DNA from: Hofstenia miamia
Taxonomy: Eukaryota > Xenacoelomorpha > Acoela > Hofsteniidae
Direction of reading: 5' to 3'
Assembly: GCA_900660155.1 (NCBI GenBank)
Contig: CABFPE010000043.1
Span: 991,920-1,055,919, forward strand
Length of the DNA stretch: 64,000 nt
In this document: positions 33,190-45,199 of the stretch, piece by piece
Numbering within the stretch: position 1 is the stretch's first letter
Layout: each line of letters opens with the position of its first letter
Program-made: the position numbers and the translations under genes
The notes under the pieces: generated by a model
Databases searched by the model: none
The model's input: the letters and a program-made list of their open reading frames with translations, nothing else
What the model was told of the DNA's origin: nothing

Positions 33190-34695
33190 CTATATAGATT
33201 TCATCTGAAAATTGCAGAAAGGAAATCCTAGAAATGTTGACATTTAAACATAATTTATAGTTCTTGTAGCTGTCCTTCACAGAACAAAAAACTTATTTTG
33301 TTATGTAGATTAGAACCACCAAAGCATGGTCTGCCCTCGTCAGCAAACTTCAACAATTTACACTCTTTAATATTGCAAAATTAAAATGCACACTGGATGT
33401 TGACAAATGTGGAACCGTCAACAGATCCTTGTGGTCTCCACGATTAGTAAATAATACGCCTGATCACCATTGGTTGCATTCAACAATCTGCGAGCGATTT
33501 GACAGCAAGTTGGACACCCAGTGAATAATATATGGATTGATAGCGGGTACAACTCCGAGCATGTTCGCAATTATTAGATGATGGGTCTTTGAAAGATCTA
33601 TTGCTATGAGTCGCAAATAATCAGATGTATTTCGATAACATTCATTACAGAGATTTTCAAGAGTGATGAAAGCAGCTTCGCTATAACCAACTTTTTGAAA
33701 CCAAGCTGATAAATTGGTAGCCAGGTGTGGTAAGATGAGGCGATGCATATCCCATGTACATGACGTTTGAATATACGGGACCTTATGCAAGTGAGAGATA
33801 TTGGCTTCAACTTGACGAGAGAATTTGGTTTGTAAGTTCTTGGTATGGGACAAAATCTTGAATGCTTGTATAGATTGGAAAGAGTTGATTTTTCTTGGAA
33901 ATATATAAACCCACTGAAAAATCTCAGCAAGATTTTGTGCATGCTGCTGTATAACCAATGAGGTCCACTTGTAGTCTTACGGAAACATCGCATTGTATAA
34001 TACACCTAATGAAGCAGAAATTCTGGAATGGTGTCATTTGTTGAAATTGATGTTAAAAAGGAAGCAACATCGTTATCAGTTAAAGATATTTGAGCAAACT
34101 TCATGTTGATGTCTTCTATTGTATCAGTGTTTTTTTATCTTTCCAATCTGAGAGCTCGCAAACTTCCACTACTATAATAATTTTTTTGTTTAAGCTGGTT
34201 GAAGTCACCACATATTGTAAATCCATTCTTTGCGCAATAAAGTGTTCTTTTAATTCCGTTTGTGCTCGACAGCTAATACAACACGAGCAAACTGAATCAA
34301 AATGATCTGCAAGGGGAACGTCAAGGAAGTTAGCCTGCATCTCGACTCTATTGTAGACACAAATGCCTCCACCTATGAGTTTTCTGGAGTTAGTAGATTT
34401 GGGCCTGTCTGATATATTCAAATCCAACTATATGACAAAATGATTCTGCGATGTCACTGGAAAACCATATTTCTGCTACTAAATATACATCAATGTTAAT
34501 GAATATAATGTCTTTCGTAAGATTTATAACTAAGCGTAGTTGAGGGCACATATTCGGTGCCAGGCAATCTAGAATGAAAAGTTGGTTATGATACAATTTC
34601 AGGTTTGGGATACAGATGTCAGCTCTGCTCCTGTTGCTAATCCTTTTACGTAGCCTTTTGAAAATTTTACGCTCTAATTTATTAAATTTGTGATA
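33190..34695 (-). mobile_element. LINE fragment: APE endonuclease and RT start
   Basis: On the minus strand, from high to low coordinates, come the APE-type endonuclease N-terminus ('LFILDCLAPNMCPQLR', 'VYLVAEIWFSSDI', 'GGGICVYNRVEMQ') and then RT segments 'FQKVGYSEAAFITLENL', 'LIAIDLSKTHHLI' (the F-D-x-V-x-H position, degraded) and 'PQGSVDGSTF', ending in a K-F-A-D-E catalytic-box relic. The copy is broken by several stops and frame changes and ends where the endonuclease-type LINE begins at 33183. Its 5' side meets a plus-strand LINE near 34695. Confidence 0.7.
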
Positions 34696-34699
34696 ATGT

Positions 34700-35740
34700 G
34701 TGACAATGCTATGGCACTTCCAAATCGAACTATTACATTTCTTGAATGAAACAACGTATAAAACAATTAACATTGGTTGCTCACAAGGCACGGTTGGAGG
34801 TCCGAACTTCTATCTTATATTTAGTGATGACTTGAGACCTACTAATCGGAAAATAATTAAATATGCGGATGATTCCTCTTCCCTAACCAAATGTAAAATT
34901 GATTCAGAAAATAAAGAAAAAAATAATTTTAATGAACAAATCAAATATATTGAAAATTGGGCAGAAACAAATAGAATGAAAATTAACAAGAATAAAACCA
35001 AGCATATGTGTTTCTGTTTAAGCAATCGTCCATAATGCAAATGTAACTACGAATCAGTATTTGAAACTTCAGAGAGTTTTGGGAATATATTTTCAAAGAA
35101 ATATGCTTTTTACACAGCATTGGGATAAATGAATAGCATCATCCAACATACTGTTTTATATCGTTAAAGATCTCAAAATGTCCAACTATGCAGATAATGA
35201 AATCGATTAAATATTTTGATCAGTAGTACTAATTAGAATAAAATAGGGATTGTCAGTATACGGTTCAAATAAAGCCTCATTGAATAAAATTCAAAGATTC
35301 TAAAACAAATTTATTCACAAAGATACTGCTTTACAAAGTATAATATTAATGAATTACTAAAAAAAAGAAGATATGCGCTTAGTAACATCAATACTACGAC
35401 AATCATAACATCCATTATATCATTGGTTCATATTATCTAATCAAATGAAGAAACTAAGAGCCAAACGAAAATTTAAACTAACTGAAGTCAAGCACTTCAT
35501 TTTTAAGAATTGTGGAGTCAATAGACTACTATTTAACCAAGAATTTAACAGCATCTTTCAACATCAAGATTCAATCACTCAAATTTAACCAAAATTAAAA
35601 ATGCATAATTGCTTATTACAAATCACACCAAGTTTGATTGAGACTAAAATTTTTATTTTATACTTTTTTGTAAACCATTACTATTTATATTTCTTTGTGT
35701 AAAACTTGTATTTAGTTTTGTTATTAAAATTCTCGTTTTG
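34700..35740 (+). mobile_element. LINE family A fragment, RT palm to C-terminus (copy 1)
   Basis: 'CSQGTVGGPNFYLIFSDDL' and 'KYADDSSSL' (catalytic box) are followed by 'WAETNRMKINKNKTKHM', the typical N-x-x-K-T-K-x-M thumb motif. Further degraded post-RT sequence runs to about 35590 and a T-rich/CTCT-rich 3' flank. The same family occurs at 35842 and 45200. It is truncated at its 5' end and carries several stops. Confidence 0.75.
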
Positions 35741-35839
35741 TTTCTCTCTCTTTCTCCCTCTCTCTCAATACCAATTGATAGTAATGCAATGATTACAGAA
35801 GAATTGAAAAAAATATCTGAATTTAATTCAATAATTTAA

Positions 35840-36090
35840 AAATGAATTCAAAAATGTCTAAGCATTTACGTTTTTGCATAAATAGCATACCCACTTGTAA
35901 TTATGATTTGAAATGTATGAAATATGAAGAAATGTCTTCTTTTAAAATATTAGGAATTACTATGGATTCTTCAATGAGATTCAATAAATACGCGTCTAAG
36001 CTAATATTTTTCCTGAATTCGATAAACTATATTTTTGAAAACCTTAAAATTGCAGGACATTCAAAAAATTTCTTTGGATATTTTTAATTT
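35840..36090 (+). mobile_element. LINE family A fragment (copy 2, thumb region)
   Basis: 'MNSKMSKHLRFC' and 'SFKILGITMDSSMRFNKYA' correspond to the segment following the RT catalytic box in the other copies. Copies 1 and 2 are in the same orientation and are both followed by CTCT-rich runs (about 35743 and 36296), so they may be separate insertions of the same family. Confidence 0.55.
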
Positions 36091-36161
36091 TAAGTTTGTT
36101 TCATATATGTATATGTATAGATATGCATCCCCTGTATTTGGTGTGATGTTAAAAAAAATGG

Positions 36162-36219
36162 TGTTGTTGTTATTGTTTTTATTGTTGTTGTTGATGTTAC
36201 TATTATTATTATTATTATT

Positions 36220-36279
<60 letters not shown>

Positions 36280-36312
36280 GCTGTTGTTGTTGTTCTCTTT
36301 CTCTCTCTCTCA
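36162..36312. repeat. (GTT)n/(ATT)n and (TC)n microsatellite
   Basis: A run of GTT with an ATT stretch occupies 36162-36298, followed by a CT-rich run. The poly-Leu ORF reported over it is not a gene. Confidence 0.97.
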
Positions 36313-36948
36313 ATGATAACTCCTTTGAAACAGGAAGTGTATTTTTACAAATTTGAATTACTTTTTTGTATCATGCTATAATCTAAGTTTAGAATTTACA
36401 TAGGATTTAGTTCATACAGTATTTGGTATAGGAATATTTTATTATAGCGCTTCAAATCTCTATATTTGGTTAATCAAGTGACAACTGTTCTTAAAAAACC
36501 ATTTGTGTATTAAGAAGGATTGTGATTGAAAATCAATGGCTTTGTGTAAATGAAACATAAGTGAGTAAATTTGTTCTTCCATATGTTCTGAAAACCATGG
36601 ACATTCCTGATAGCGAAGAAAAACGGTATCAAACAAGGAATTTTATCTTTGTGTGATCTTTGCTAAAAAAATCTTGGTGGGAGGGGCTCTCCCATTTTAT
36701 TATGCTGACACATCATGAACGTAACGAGTTCAAAATATATCAAAGATCCATAATCTCTGTGTACCAGTTATAGAAGTTTGCGACGGGCCCCAATATGAAT
36801 TTCTGACCTAGGAGAGTGTTAGAAAAAGAACAATTCTCAAGAATTATTTAAACGAATATTAACAAATAAGGACATTTCTCAAAAAGCAATAATGTTTGAT
36901 ATTGTGCAACAAGATTGTCATATAGAATTATTTTTTTCAGAGCATTGC
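36313..36948. other. No gene recognised
   Basis: AT-rich spacer between the LINE fragments and the piggyBac element. Nothing coding was supported. Confidence 0.5.
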
Positions 36949-36952
36949 TTAA

Positions 36953-38879
36953 CGGTTAGTCGTCCCCCAAATTTATCCTAGGTTAGCGGTCATCATGGGT
37001 GGTCGACACTCATGTAGATGATATTTGTCACAATTTGCAAATAAACTTAATACTGATGGATAAATTGAAAATATTATCAAAATAGAGATGACTGTGTTAC
37101 AAAAGACAAGTATTTATATGTATATACATGTGTGTATATACCGTAGAGACAATTATGGCCCAACCTAGTTTTCTCAGTACTTTTATCATTTAGCTTTTCT
37201 TTTAGTTGCCACTTTATTTCATTGATTATTTTTTCTTTTCAGTTTATCTTAATATTTTAATTTGTCTCAACTGTTATTGATTTAATATGCATTATGTAGG
37301 TCTGAGTATTCAATCAATTAATTTATTTTCTTCTATTAATCCTTTTGATTTAGTATTAGAAATTTATTTCTTACATTGTTTAAAGAACGACAGTACTTGT
37401 CAATATTTATCAGTTCTACTTTTGTAAACCCATACTATAATGAAGTAGAATACAACATGAAGTAAAGAAACAATATTATAATTTCTCACGATTCAATTCA
37501 AGATTGACAGGAATGGCATAACCCAATAGTTCAATAGCTCTTCGAACATGCTTCTGTAGAATCTTGGCATTTGCAATCCTCCGGTGTATTTGTTTATCAA
37601 TCAGTTTATAACCCACACTTTTCAAAAAATCATCACGATTCATTGTGATACTGCTGGTTTGCTAGTGAATAAATTGTGCATTGATACCTGAGATATCGAG
37701 TACGTTACACATTACACTAAATGGCCAGCGTCTACATTTACGCTTTGTTGAAAATCCTCTCACCTTTTTGTCCACGAGATCAACTCCACTTATGGTTTGA
37801 ACTCTACAGTTGGTGGTTTCTCACTGTTGCCAGCCGCAGCGGCAGCAGTTGCCTGTGTAAATTAGTGCAGTGACATGCTCACGTATTTTCATGTTGAAAG
37901 TTTCAAACAAAGAGTGATAGGGTGCCAGGGGATCCTCTCTATTGCGTGTGCAACATCGTCAAACCGTAAAACCTCTTTATTTCTTTAAATCTTTTTTCTG
38001 ACATGGTGGCACGAAACACTGATTGGCCATGACGTAACGACCACAAATCGCTTGTACCTCTATAGTGTGCTTTGAAAACGCCTGCCAAAATCAACAAATG
38101 AATCCATTTCAGTGCGATCTGTCATTTTCCATACCTTGTGCGTCTTATTGATCTGGTTGTAATCGCGAACTTGGCGTCGTGCATGTAGATTCGTGTAAAT
38201 TACCATATCATCAAGCATGAAGTCAGTAAATATACAAAAAGCTTCACATGGTGCCGATGGATTTTCCCACGTGCAATCGCAAATGGTTCGCCACTGAAAA
38301 TGTTATGCTGTGGCTGCCTACCTTCATGTTGTGGACCTCGTGTGAGCAGTTGCCATGTAATGTTCGATGGACTAACAGGTCATTATTCACTACTTGGTCA
38401 TCATCTTGCTCAGGTTCTCCATGGATATCTCGTAATACACGCGCCTTGCTTGGTCGCATTACACCAACTTAGTATAAAAACTAACACAACTAATCAAAGT
38501 CAGGTAGAAGGGATGACTCACTTCATGTTTATACTGGGTTTATAATAAAGATTGCCTGTCATTGGTGTTTGAAAACAAATTCATCATTCGTTATGAGTTC
38601 ACTGTGGTTTACATGTCAGCACCGAATATCCACTTTCACCATTGATTCAATGATGTGAAAATGCAATTGGGTGGCCGCCACCCATGGTGAGCTGTTAACT
38701 AGTTTCGTTCTGTTAAATGAAAAGCATTCAAATAGTTGATTTCATGTTTATGACATAGTTTAATCTCATTATAACTAGAAAAGTCATAGATGGCCAACTC
38801 ATGAATAGCTGCGGTATTCGATAAGGACTACAATGAAATTTTCACTGGGTGGCGGACACCCATGGTTACCTACCAACCG
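36953..38879 (-). mobile_element. piggyBac element with TTAA flanks, internally deleted
   Basis: TTAA lies at 36949-36952 and 38880-38883. The element ends match inverted: CGGTTAGTCG on the left, CGGTTGGTAG on the right. Inside each end are palindromic subterminal motifs of the type CATGGGTG(T/G)CCGCCACCC (right: 38673 and 38847; left: a degraded copy near 36995). Minus-strand transposase remnants include 'IFTDFMLDDMVIYTNLHAR' (the domain start that follows the N-terminal linker) near 38210 and, near 37800-37680, 'SGVDLVDKKVRGFST', 'RRWPFSVMCNVLDISGIN', the conserved G-V-D-x-x-D and R-R-W-P blocks. The middle of the catalytic domain is largely missing and several stops are present, so it is dead. 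Confidence 0.85.
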
Positions 38880-39572
38880 TTAACAAAGTAATACATTAGA
38901 TTTAGATTAAAACTCTATCATCTTGAAGGAAAACATACTTAAAATCCAGGTATCATCTTTCACTATTTCCTCCAAATTTAAAATGTAATTGACAACTCAA
39001 TATTTTATTATTATTGATGTTAATATACACTAAAGCTTTAAATTAAGCCAATTTTAGCAGAGTGGTGAAATCGGATCACACATTTTATAATTATATTCAA
39101 TGGTCAAATCTATTGAAACTGAATCTCGGATATTTTTTCATTTTTAAGTTTAACCATCTGTTTTATACTTGAAAAAATTAGTAAAAAGACTAGAACCGAT
39201 TCTACAGATCTTACTTTAAAAAGGAGCCTTTTCGAAATAACGATGTGGTTAGATTTCCACCAGGAAATGTCCTCGCACTATTAAGGGTCTTTTTATTTTA
39301 AACCACAAATTTTCATTACCAATATAAGCAAATCAAATCGTAAACTATTAGTTGTAGAATTTTACACAGCCGTAAAATAAATAATACATTTATTGAAACA
39401 TTTATCATGCTCTTTATGATATACGATTTTTATAAGTAATATAAAACGTGGTGAACAAATTATTAGGCATTCAATAATGTGCATTAAAGCTGAATTTTAA
39501 AGCAGTTTAAATGTTAGTTATTTTAATTTGAATATTGTGTTACATACATAATATATGCTTTATTTTATTCAG

Positions 39573-39655
39573 CTCAAAGTTACGAAGGACAAAAAAAATT
39601 GTTTGATGTACGATTGAAATCCATAGCAACTTCAGCATCTAATACTATTTTAGTG
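39573..39655 (+). CDS. Host-gene exon, family not recognised
   Basis: A strong acceptor (TTTATTTTATTCAG|) and a donor (GTG|GTAAAT) bracket an 83 bp open exon. After two leading bases it encodes 27 residues beginning 'QSYEGQKKLFDVRLKS' and ending 'ASNTILV'. It leaves in phase 0, and the next exon, 50 bases downstream, is open in phase 0. A 50-base intron is plausible for compact invertebrate introns. The residues look like conserved protein, but I cannot name the family. It lies just outside the piggyBac element, so it is probably host sequence. Confidence 0.5.
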
Positions 39656-39705
39656 GTAAATTATGTAAATCAAATTTTCAGTATTAATTTTGCACTACAT
39701 TGCAG

Positions 39706-39750
39706 AGAAGAGGTGTTGATAATGAATTGATATATTTTAATTGCTTCCAG
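39706..39750 (+). CDS. Host-gene micro-exon, continues the exon at 39573
   Basis: A 45 bp exon lies between acceptor CTACATTGCAG| and donor TTCCAG|GTATGC. It encodes 'RRGVDNELIYFNCFQ' in phase 0 at both ends. Joined to the upstream exon it reads on without a break. The following exon was not found, and the ORF that continues past the donor to 39903 looks like intron sequence. Confidence 0.5.
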
Positions 39751-42037
39751 GTATGCGGTATGTATTCCTTTAAAGCAATATTGTGCTTTTGCTCATGTGT
39801 TTTGATTGCTTTCGGTTATTCATATAAATCTAAAATTTATTGCGGTATATCATTTGCTAGAATGATCATGATGTGTCATGGATTTCTACGTTTAGTACCA
39901 TAAAAATTCATAGATCAGCATTCACGAGAGTGCTTCATTTTTCGTGCATTTCTGCTGGAAAGCAATAAGAAACCATCAATTTCTGAATGTCTAAATTTGC
40001 TAATAAACTAATTGAGCTACACTCTAGCTTTGACAAAATAGCGGGTTCTATTGCTTAAGCAAAGTAGGTGAAATGATGCCTATCAAAGGAAAATTCTTTG
40101 GAAGGCATCACCAAGAACATAACACGAGAAATTGTTCATGATAGCAAAAGTGTATGAAAAGATAAATATTTCTATCAAAAAAAATAGCAATGCTAATGAC
40201 AAAGGAGTACACACCAAATCAAAATATTTATTTCTGTAGATCAGTAGAAAGTACTCGTTTAAGAGATGAAATCCCTTGACGTTGAATAATATTTGAACCC
40301 ATTGCTAGCCAGAATGATGCATCTACATGTACTGATGGAGTGCAGATAGAGCTGTGCGGTCATTAGCATTTCGTAACTCTAACCTAAAGATAAATTTTTT
40401 ACTGATAACCGTAAACGCTCGTAACCGACATTTTGTAACATTTGCCACCCAAAATTTACGTAGATACAAAACAAAATACTAAAAATATAAAAATTTACAA
40501 AAAGAATACCAATAATTTAAAGTCTTTGTGACAAACTTCACGGAAGTCCCTTTTCAACTGATCGAAGTAACTAATTCTAAATTAACCAATTAAATTTAAT
40601 TAATCTTAACGGCGTACCATGCAACTAGTAGAATGTGAGTTAGATTTATAGATTTATATCGCAAAATCTTAGACATTTTTGGTTAGAACTGTAATAGCCC
40701 TAGCTTCAAAATTTTTTAGCCTAGGTTAAATGCATAACCACACAGTTCAAGATGCACGTGCACCCTCATTTTAGTCGGTATTTTCAATGGATGAAAGCTT
40801 AATGATAGTATAGCTTCATACTTATTGTCGAAGGCAATAGTCTTGCTTGTATTGGACTTTATTTGATTAATGTAATTTTTCACAAAAGGCTTTTATAGAT
40901 TAACTTTTGTTAGTGCTTCAAGCTTTTTTCTCAATAAAGATGCGTTTTTGATCAAAAATTTTACAAAAAATTTGTACAAAAACACTCATTTAAAATGTTG
41001 TAAAATAATAAATAGGGGAACTTATATTTGAAGTTATAATTGGCGGTGTCCAAGCCATTATTACTACTGCTGTAATTATCTGAAGTAATATATAAATTTT
41101 TCATTACATTAAACTTTATGTTGCTGCACTAAGAGTTTGTTTATTGTAATAAAACAATGTTAACAATTGCTGTATTGAAAGATGAAATTTTAAGGAACTT
41201 TAATAATTAAAAGAAAAATATTTATCAACTGAACAAATGTCTAAAACAAAATAAAATTAAGTGTAAATCTATTAATGTTAATGATGACCCAATTTTTAAA
41301 AAAGCTCTTTTATATTTTATTTCATAAATATATTATAAGCAACTCATTATATTCTAATGAATCTCAAAAAAACGTAAATTTAAAAATGTTTGCTGGCTTT
41401 CACTTTTGGCGCCGAATGATGGAGTACTCCATACTTTTAGGGATGTAATTCGAAAGCGAGATTCAGTCTCTGAATTTCTTAACTTTCTGATGAAGTTCTC
41501 ATCTGATTACTTTTCTCTTGAACTGTTAATTACACTATTTGACTTACCATTCCAGTTCAGCAAAAAGATATAACTTTGATAACACTATCTTACAAAATTT
41601 AATGAGTTTTTTCAAGAACGAAGTTATATAATTCACGATGAATTTTTTATGTTGAAACCGAATATGAAGTTTGATGGAAAATTTGACTAGCAGATTCTTC
41701 CAAAATTCAAAATTTGGATTTTAAATGTATCACTATGAACTATCACATTTATATCATTGCTTTTCTCTGTTACTCTCTGTAAATGCAAATTCCCACCATG
41801 TATTTTTCTTGATGGCTTGCAATTTTAAATTTCAAGTTTACCTTAAGTTTTGCTCACTGGTATCAGTCCATAACAACCATATTATAAGACCACTGATTTC
41901 AAATAATTTAGTATATTGTAACATTGCAGGTATTGGTTTCTTGTATGGGCCAGATTACTCGCTTTTCGTGTGTAATTGTTTGTACATATTGTCAATATTT
42001 ACTGTATATAATAGACCAACTCAGTTGCAAATTGAGA
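39751..42037. other. No gene recognised
   Basis: AT-rich. It may contain the next intron of the gene at 39573-39750. A 105-codon ORF at 41725-42042 is rich in aromatic and hydrophobic residues, has no family match and no splice context, and is not called. Confidence 0.5.
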
Positions 42038-42112
42038 AATAGTTAACTGCGTTCTTGTCATCAGCGCACTTCCGTGATGCTACAATATATTTAAAAGTCT
42101 ATGAGCAATAGT
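42038..42112 (+). repeat. Dispersed repeat, copy 2
   Basis: Second copy of the unit at 218-290, sharing CAGCGCACTTCCGTG and GCTACAATAT. Confidence 0.5.
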
Positions 42113-42739
42113 TGTCGGCAGTGGTTGACAACAACAAAGGTTATAGTGTGTAGAGATTAGGAACACTTCAGACGAATGCGTGACTCATATATTCCAATTG
42201 TAATCCAATTATGCAACTGCAACAAAAGCTTAAAAATCATGACCAATCTCTGGATTTTGCATGATAAAATAGAGCTACAAAATTGTGTGAATGACGTACT
42301 CTGAACCACAATGAATCACTAATTAAGTCGCTTAAACAATAAATCTTGTGATTTTAAGACATAAAGCTTCCAAATTAAATCACCCTGTTCCAAGTTTTAT
42401 TAAATAATCATAGTATTCTGTTCAAGCTTTACTTTAAAGTATGACGATTTTTTGATTACTTAAACTTATTTTGGACTATCATCAAACAGATGCGCATTTA
42501 GAAAATTTATTTGGGGGTATCCGTGTCTAGAAATGAATTGGTGTCGTAGCATATAATGCAATATCATCAACGTTGTTTTGGTTGATCCACATATATGCAT
42601 TTCATAATAAAGGAAAATGATTTTTTCATTCAGATTACTGTTTATATTTATTGTATTTAAACAAAAATTTGTCTAAAGAGGTATAAATCTGTTTACAAAA
42701 CATATATATATATATATATAGTATTGTATTTAAAGGCTT

Positions 42740-42960
42740 TTAGAAGAATTAAACAAAATGAGCAAGATACAAAATTCTGATTGCTTAAGATCCAGTTAAC
42801 CGTTCTTTACCTATTGTTGAAAATAAATATGATTTTAATGGACGAAGCTGTTTAAAGGATCTTTCAGCGGTAGCATTAGTAACAGGAATAATGGTAAGAA
42901 TAATAAGAGAGACCAGCATACATAGAAATAGATTTCAAATCCGTGAAAGTAGTGCTTGAA
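42740..42960 (-). mobile_element. hAT transposase C-terminal remnant
   Basis: The minus-strand reading 'TIIPVTNATAERSFKQL' followed by 'PLKSYLFSTIGKERLTG' is the hAT dimerisation domain signature (P-V-T-x-A-x-A-E-R-S-F-S-x-L-x-x-I-K-T-x-L-R). A stop follows shortly after. The rest of the transposase was not found, and a Tc1 remnant begins a little further on. Confidence 0.65.
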
Positions 42961-43129
42961 TTTTGCTATCTGAAATGTTTGATACACGTGAGAACTAAGA
43001 CGTACATCAAAACTTGATATTATGCTATCTATAGATCAAGTAAAAAAAGTGAACACATTATAAACACACTTTTGATAACAAACGGAAGACAAATAGATGC
43101 TAATAAATTATATTTGAAAATATAATTGT

Positions 43130-43720
43130 CTCAGCTTGTAACCTGGTGACAAAGTTGTTTGACAAGTTTGTCATGTAAAGCTTGACACGTAGATGAACGT
43201 CTTGAAACTGAATCCATTAAGCGGACTCTAATTTCTTGAGTAATTTAGTGCTGGGATTCAAAAATGCAACTCATTATTCTTTCAGATTTGTGGGATTTTT
43301 TTCTCGACAAAATCCTGCAGAATCTGCCGCACGTTCTTTATGGGTACTAGATCTCTCGAATTCGATGGCCATTGCATAACTTGAATATTATAATTGGTAA
43401 AAAATTATTTTGTGAATTTTGAGGTATGAGGGGTTGTTTCATCTTGTTCTAAGATCCATGAATCCGGATATAAGCAGGTTGCGTATGGTACAAACTCCTC
43501 GGGTATTTGACAATATTTTGAACTAATAATTGTACCAGTGCAAATATAGTGTGAAAACTAATGATAGTCAAATTTTGAAATGGGTCCACTTTTTTGACTT
43601 GAGCTATAGAAATGAGTAGTAAATTTCGAATCGGGAATAATTACTAAGTATCATCTTTTGGTTAAACCCCGCCACTAATCAGCCTCTACTACTGGAAATT
43701 GTTGTTGTGGGTTATTGTGG
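43130..43720 (-). mobile_element. Tc1-like transposase remnant
   Basis: Minus-strand pieces in order are 'LEQDETTPHTSKF' (the second Asp block, normally Q-D-N-A-P-C-H), 'NYNIQVMQWPSNSRDL' and 'NVRQILQDFVEKKIP' (normally P-D-L-N-P-I-E-N-V-W-x-x-L-K). The glutamate of the DD34E triad has been lost by substitution (I-E-N to I-K-N). Several frame changes are present and no terminal repeat was located. Confidence 0.65.
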
Positions 43721-44614
43721 TCAGTTAACTTTGTTTTAAACTTTTCAAATTCAGTACAGAAATCGAATGTACAGAAAAAAAATTCCTGACAAACGAATTA
43801 ATTTTTCGATCCAAAAAATAAAATCCGCAAAATTTTCAGTCCCAGGATTGCCTGTAGTGTACTATTCATGAACGTCAAATGTGCATACTAAGCTTATTCT
43901 ATTGTAATGTTGCATCCAAATATACTTTTGTCTTTCCAAAATTTGTAAAAACACAATTTAAGTGACAAAAGATGCCCTAAAAGCTTTAAATATTACAGAG
44001 CAGTGCTCAGTAAAATATTAGACTTATGTTGAATTTTAGATACATATATGTTCGAAAGAAACTGGCAAATTGGAACATTATTTAGTTGACAGCCTTTTAC
44101 TATCCAGATAAAATGCATTTGGGGAAATGATTGTATGAATATTAGTCATAATGACTAGCTCAGAATACAATCTTTTAAAACATTAATTTCTTATTCATGA
44201 AAATTATTCAATTCATTCTTAGTGGGTCCATTCCTAATAACGTTAGAATATCTCAGGACTACTATATATCACTGGACTACCTATATGTCACTGCTCTTTG
44301 TAAACATATATGTATGCTTAGTAAATCTTAACGAATTTTTATTTAGAAAATTATATTTTATTATTCAATATTTGATAATTAAATAGAACTACACAATGCA
44401 AATGCTAGTTTACAGTATATCAATACACAAATTTGTGATTGCGAAAACCAAATAACATTTCATTCTAAACAAAGAGCACGAATTGCAGTAGCCTCATTTA
44501 TTACTGTTAATTATTAAAGAAAGGCAATAGTAACAAAAATGTTTTTTCAATAAATTTAGAGTGATTATAAAGTCATTACTACATTTGCTTTTGCCATAAA
44601 ATTTTTATTAAAAA

Positions 44615-44995
44615 ATAAATTTAATGAAACAAGTTTTACTTGATAACCAATGTAAAGCTAAGTTAATTAAATAGTATTAGTGATAAGAATTGAATTACTT
44701 TAATTATGTTGTTATCAGATAAAGAGAGTTTTTATTGTGAGATGGCCAAATCCAGATTTATCGCTACTTGACTAAGTTTTGTGGGCTATTTAGGGGAAAA
44801 GTTTATAGAATTCAAACTGAATTGGCTATAATAGCAGAATTTCCTATGTGCAAAGACTCCATTTTATCTCTGCTCAAAACAGGCGAGTTGTGCATAGAAC
44901 GAGTGGAGAACATTTTGAAAACGATTTAAAGTATTTTAGCATTACATTGGTTATCAAATAAAACTTGTTTCTTTGAATTATATTTTGTAGTAAAA
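44615..44995. mobile_element. MITE with about 45 bp inverted repeats
   Basis: The left arm contains GAAACAAGTTTTACTTGATA then ACCAATGTAAAGCTAA. The right arm, inverted, contains GAAACAAGTTTTATTTGATA then ACCAATGTAATGCTAA. The interior is about 290 bp and noncoding. The right part is present twice because of the assembly gap at 44996. Confidence 0.65.
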
Positions 44996-45184
44996 NNNNN
45001 NNNNNNNNNNNNNNNNATAATAGCAGAATTTCCTATGTGCAAAGACTCCATTTTATCTCTGCTCAAAACAGGCGAGTTGTGCATAGAACGAGTGGAGAAC
45101 ATTTTGAAAACGATTTAAAGTATTTTAGCATTACATTGGTTATCAAATAAAACTTGTTTCTTTGAATTATATTTTGTAGTAAAA
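44828..45184 (+). other. Assembly overlap: 168 bp repeated across an N gap
   Basis: 44828-44995 and 45017-45184 are identical as read, and lie on either side of 21 Ns. The simplest explanation is two contig ends that overlap and were not merged. Confidence 0.9.
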
Positions 45185-45199
45185 TTTACTCGTGGCTCT

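Noticed and set aside
36035-36316. 93-codon ORF with a long poly-Leu tail
   Set aside because: It is a translation of the (GTT)n/(ATT)n microsatellite.
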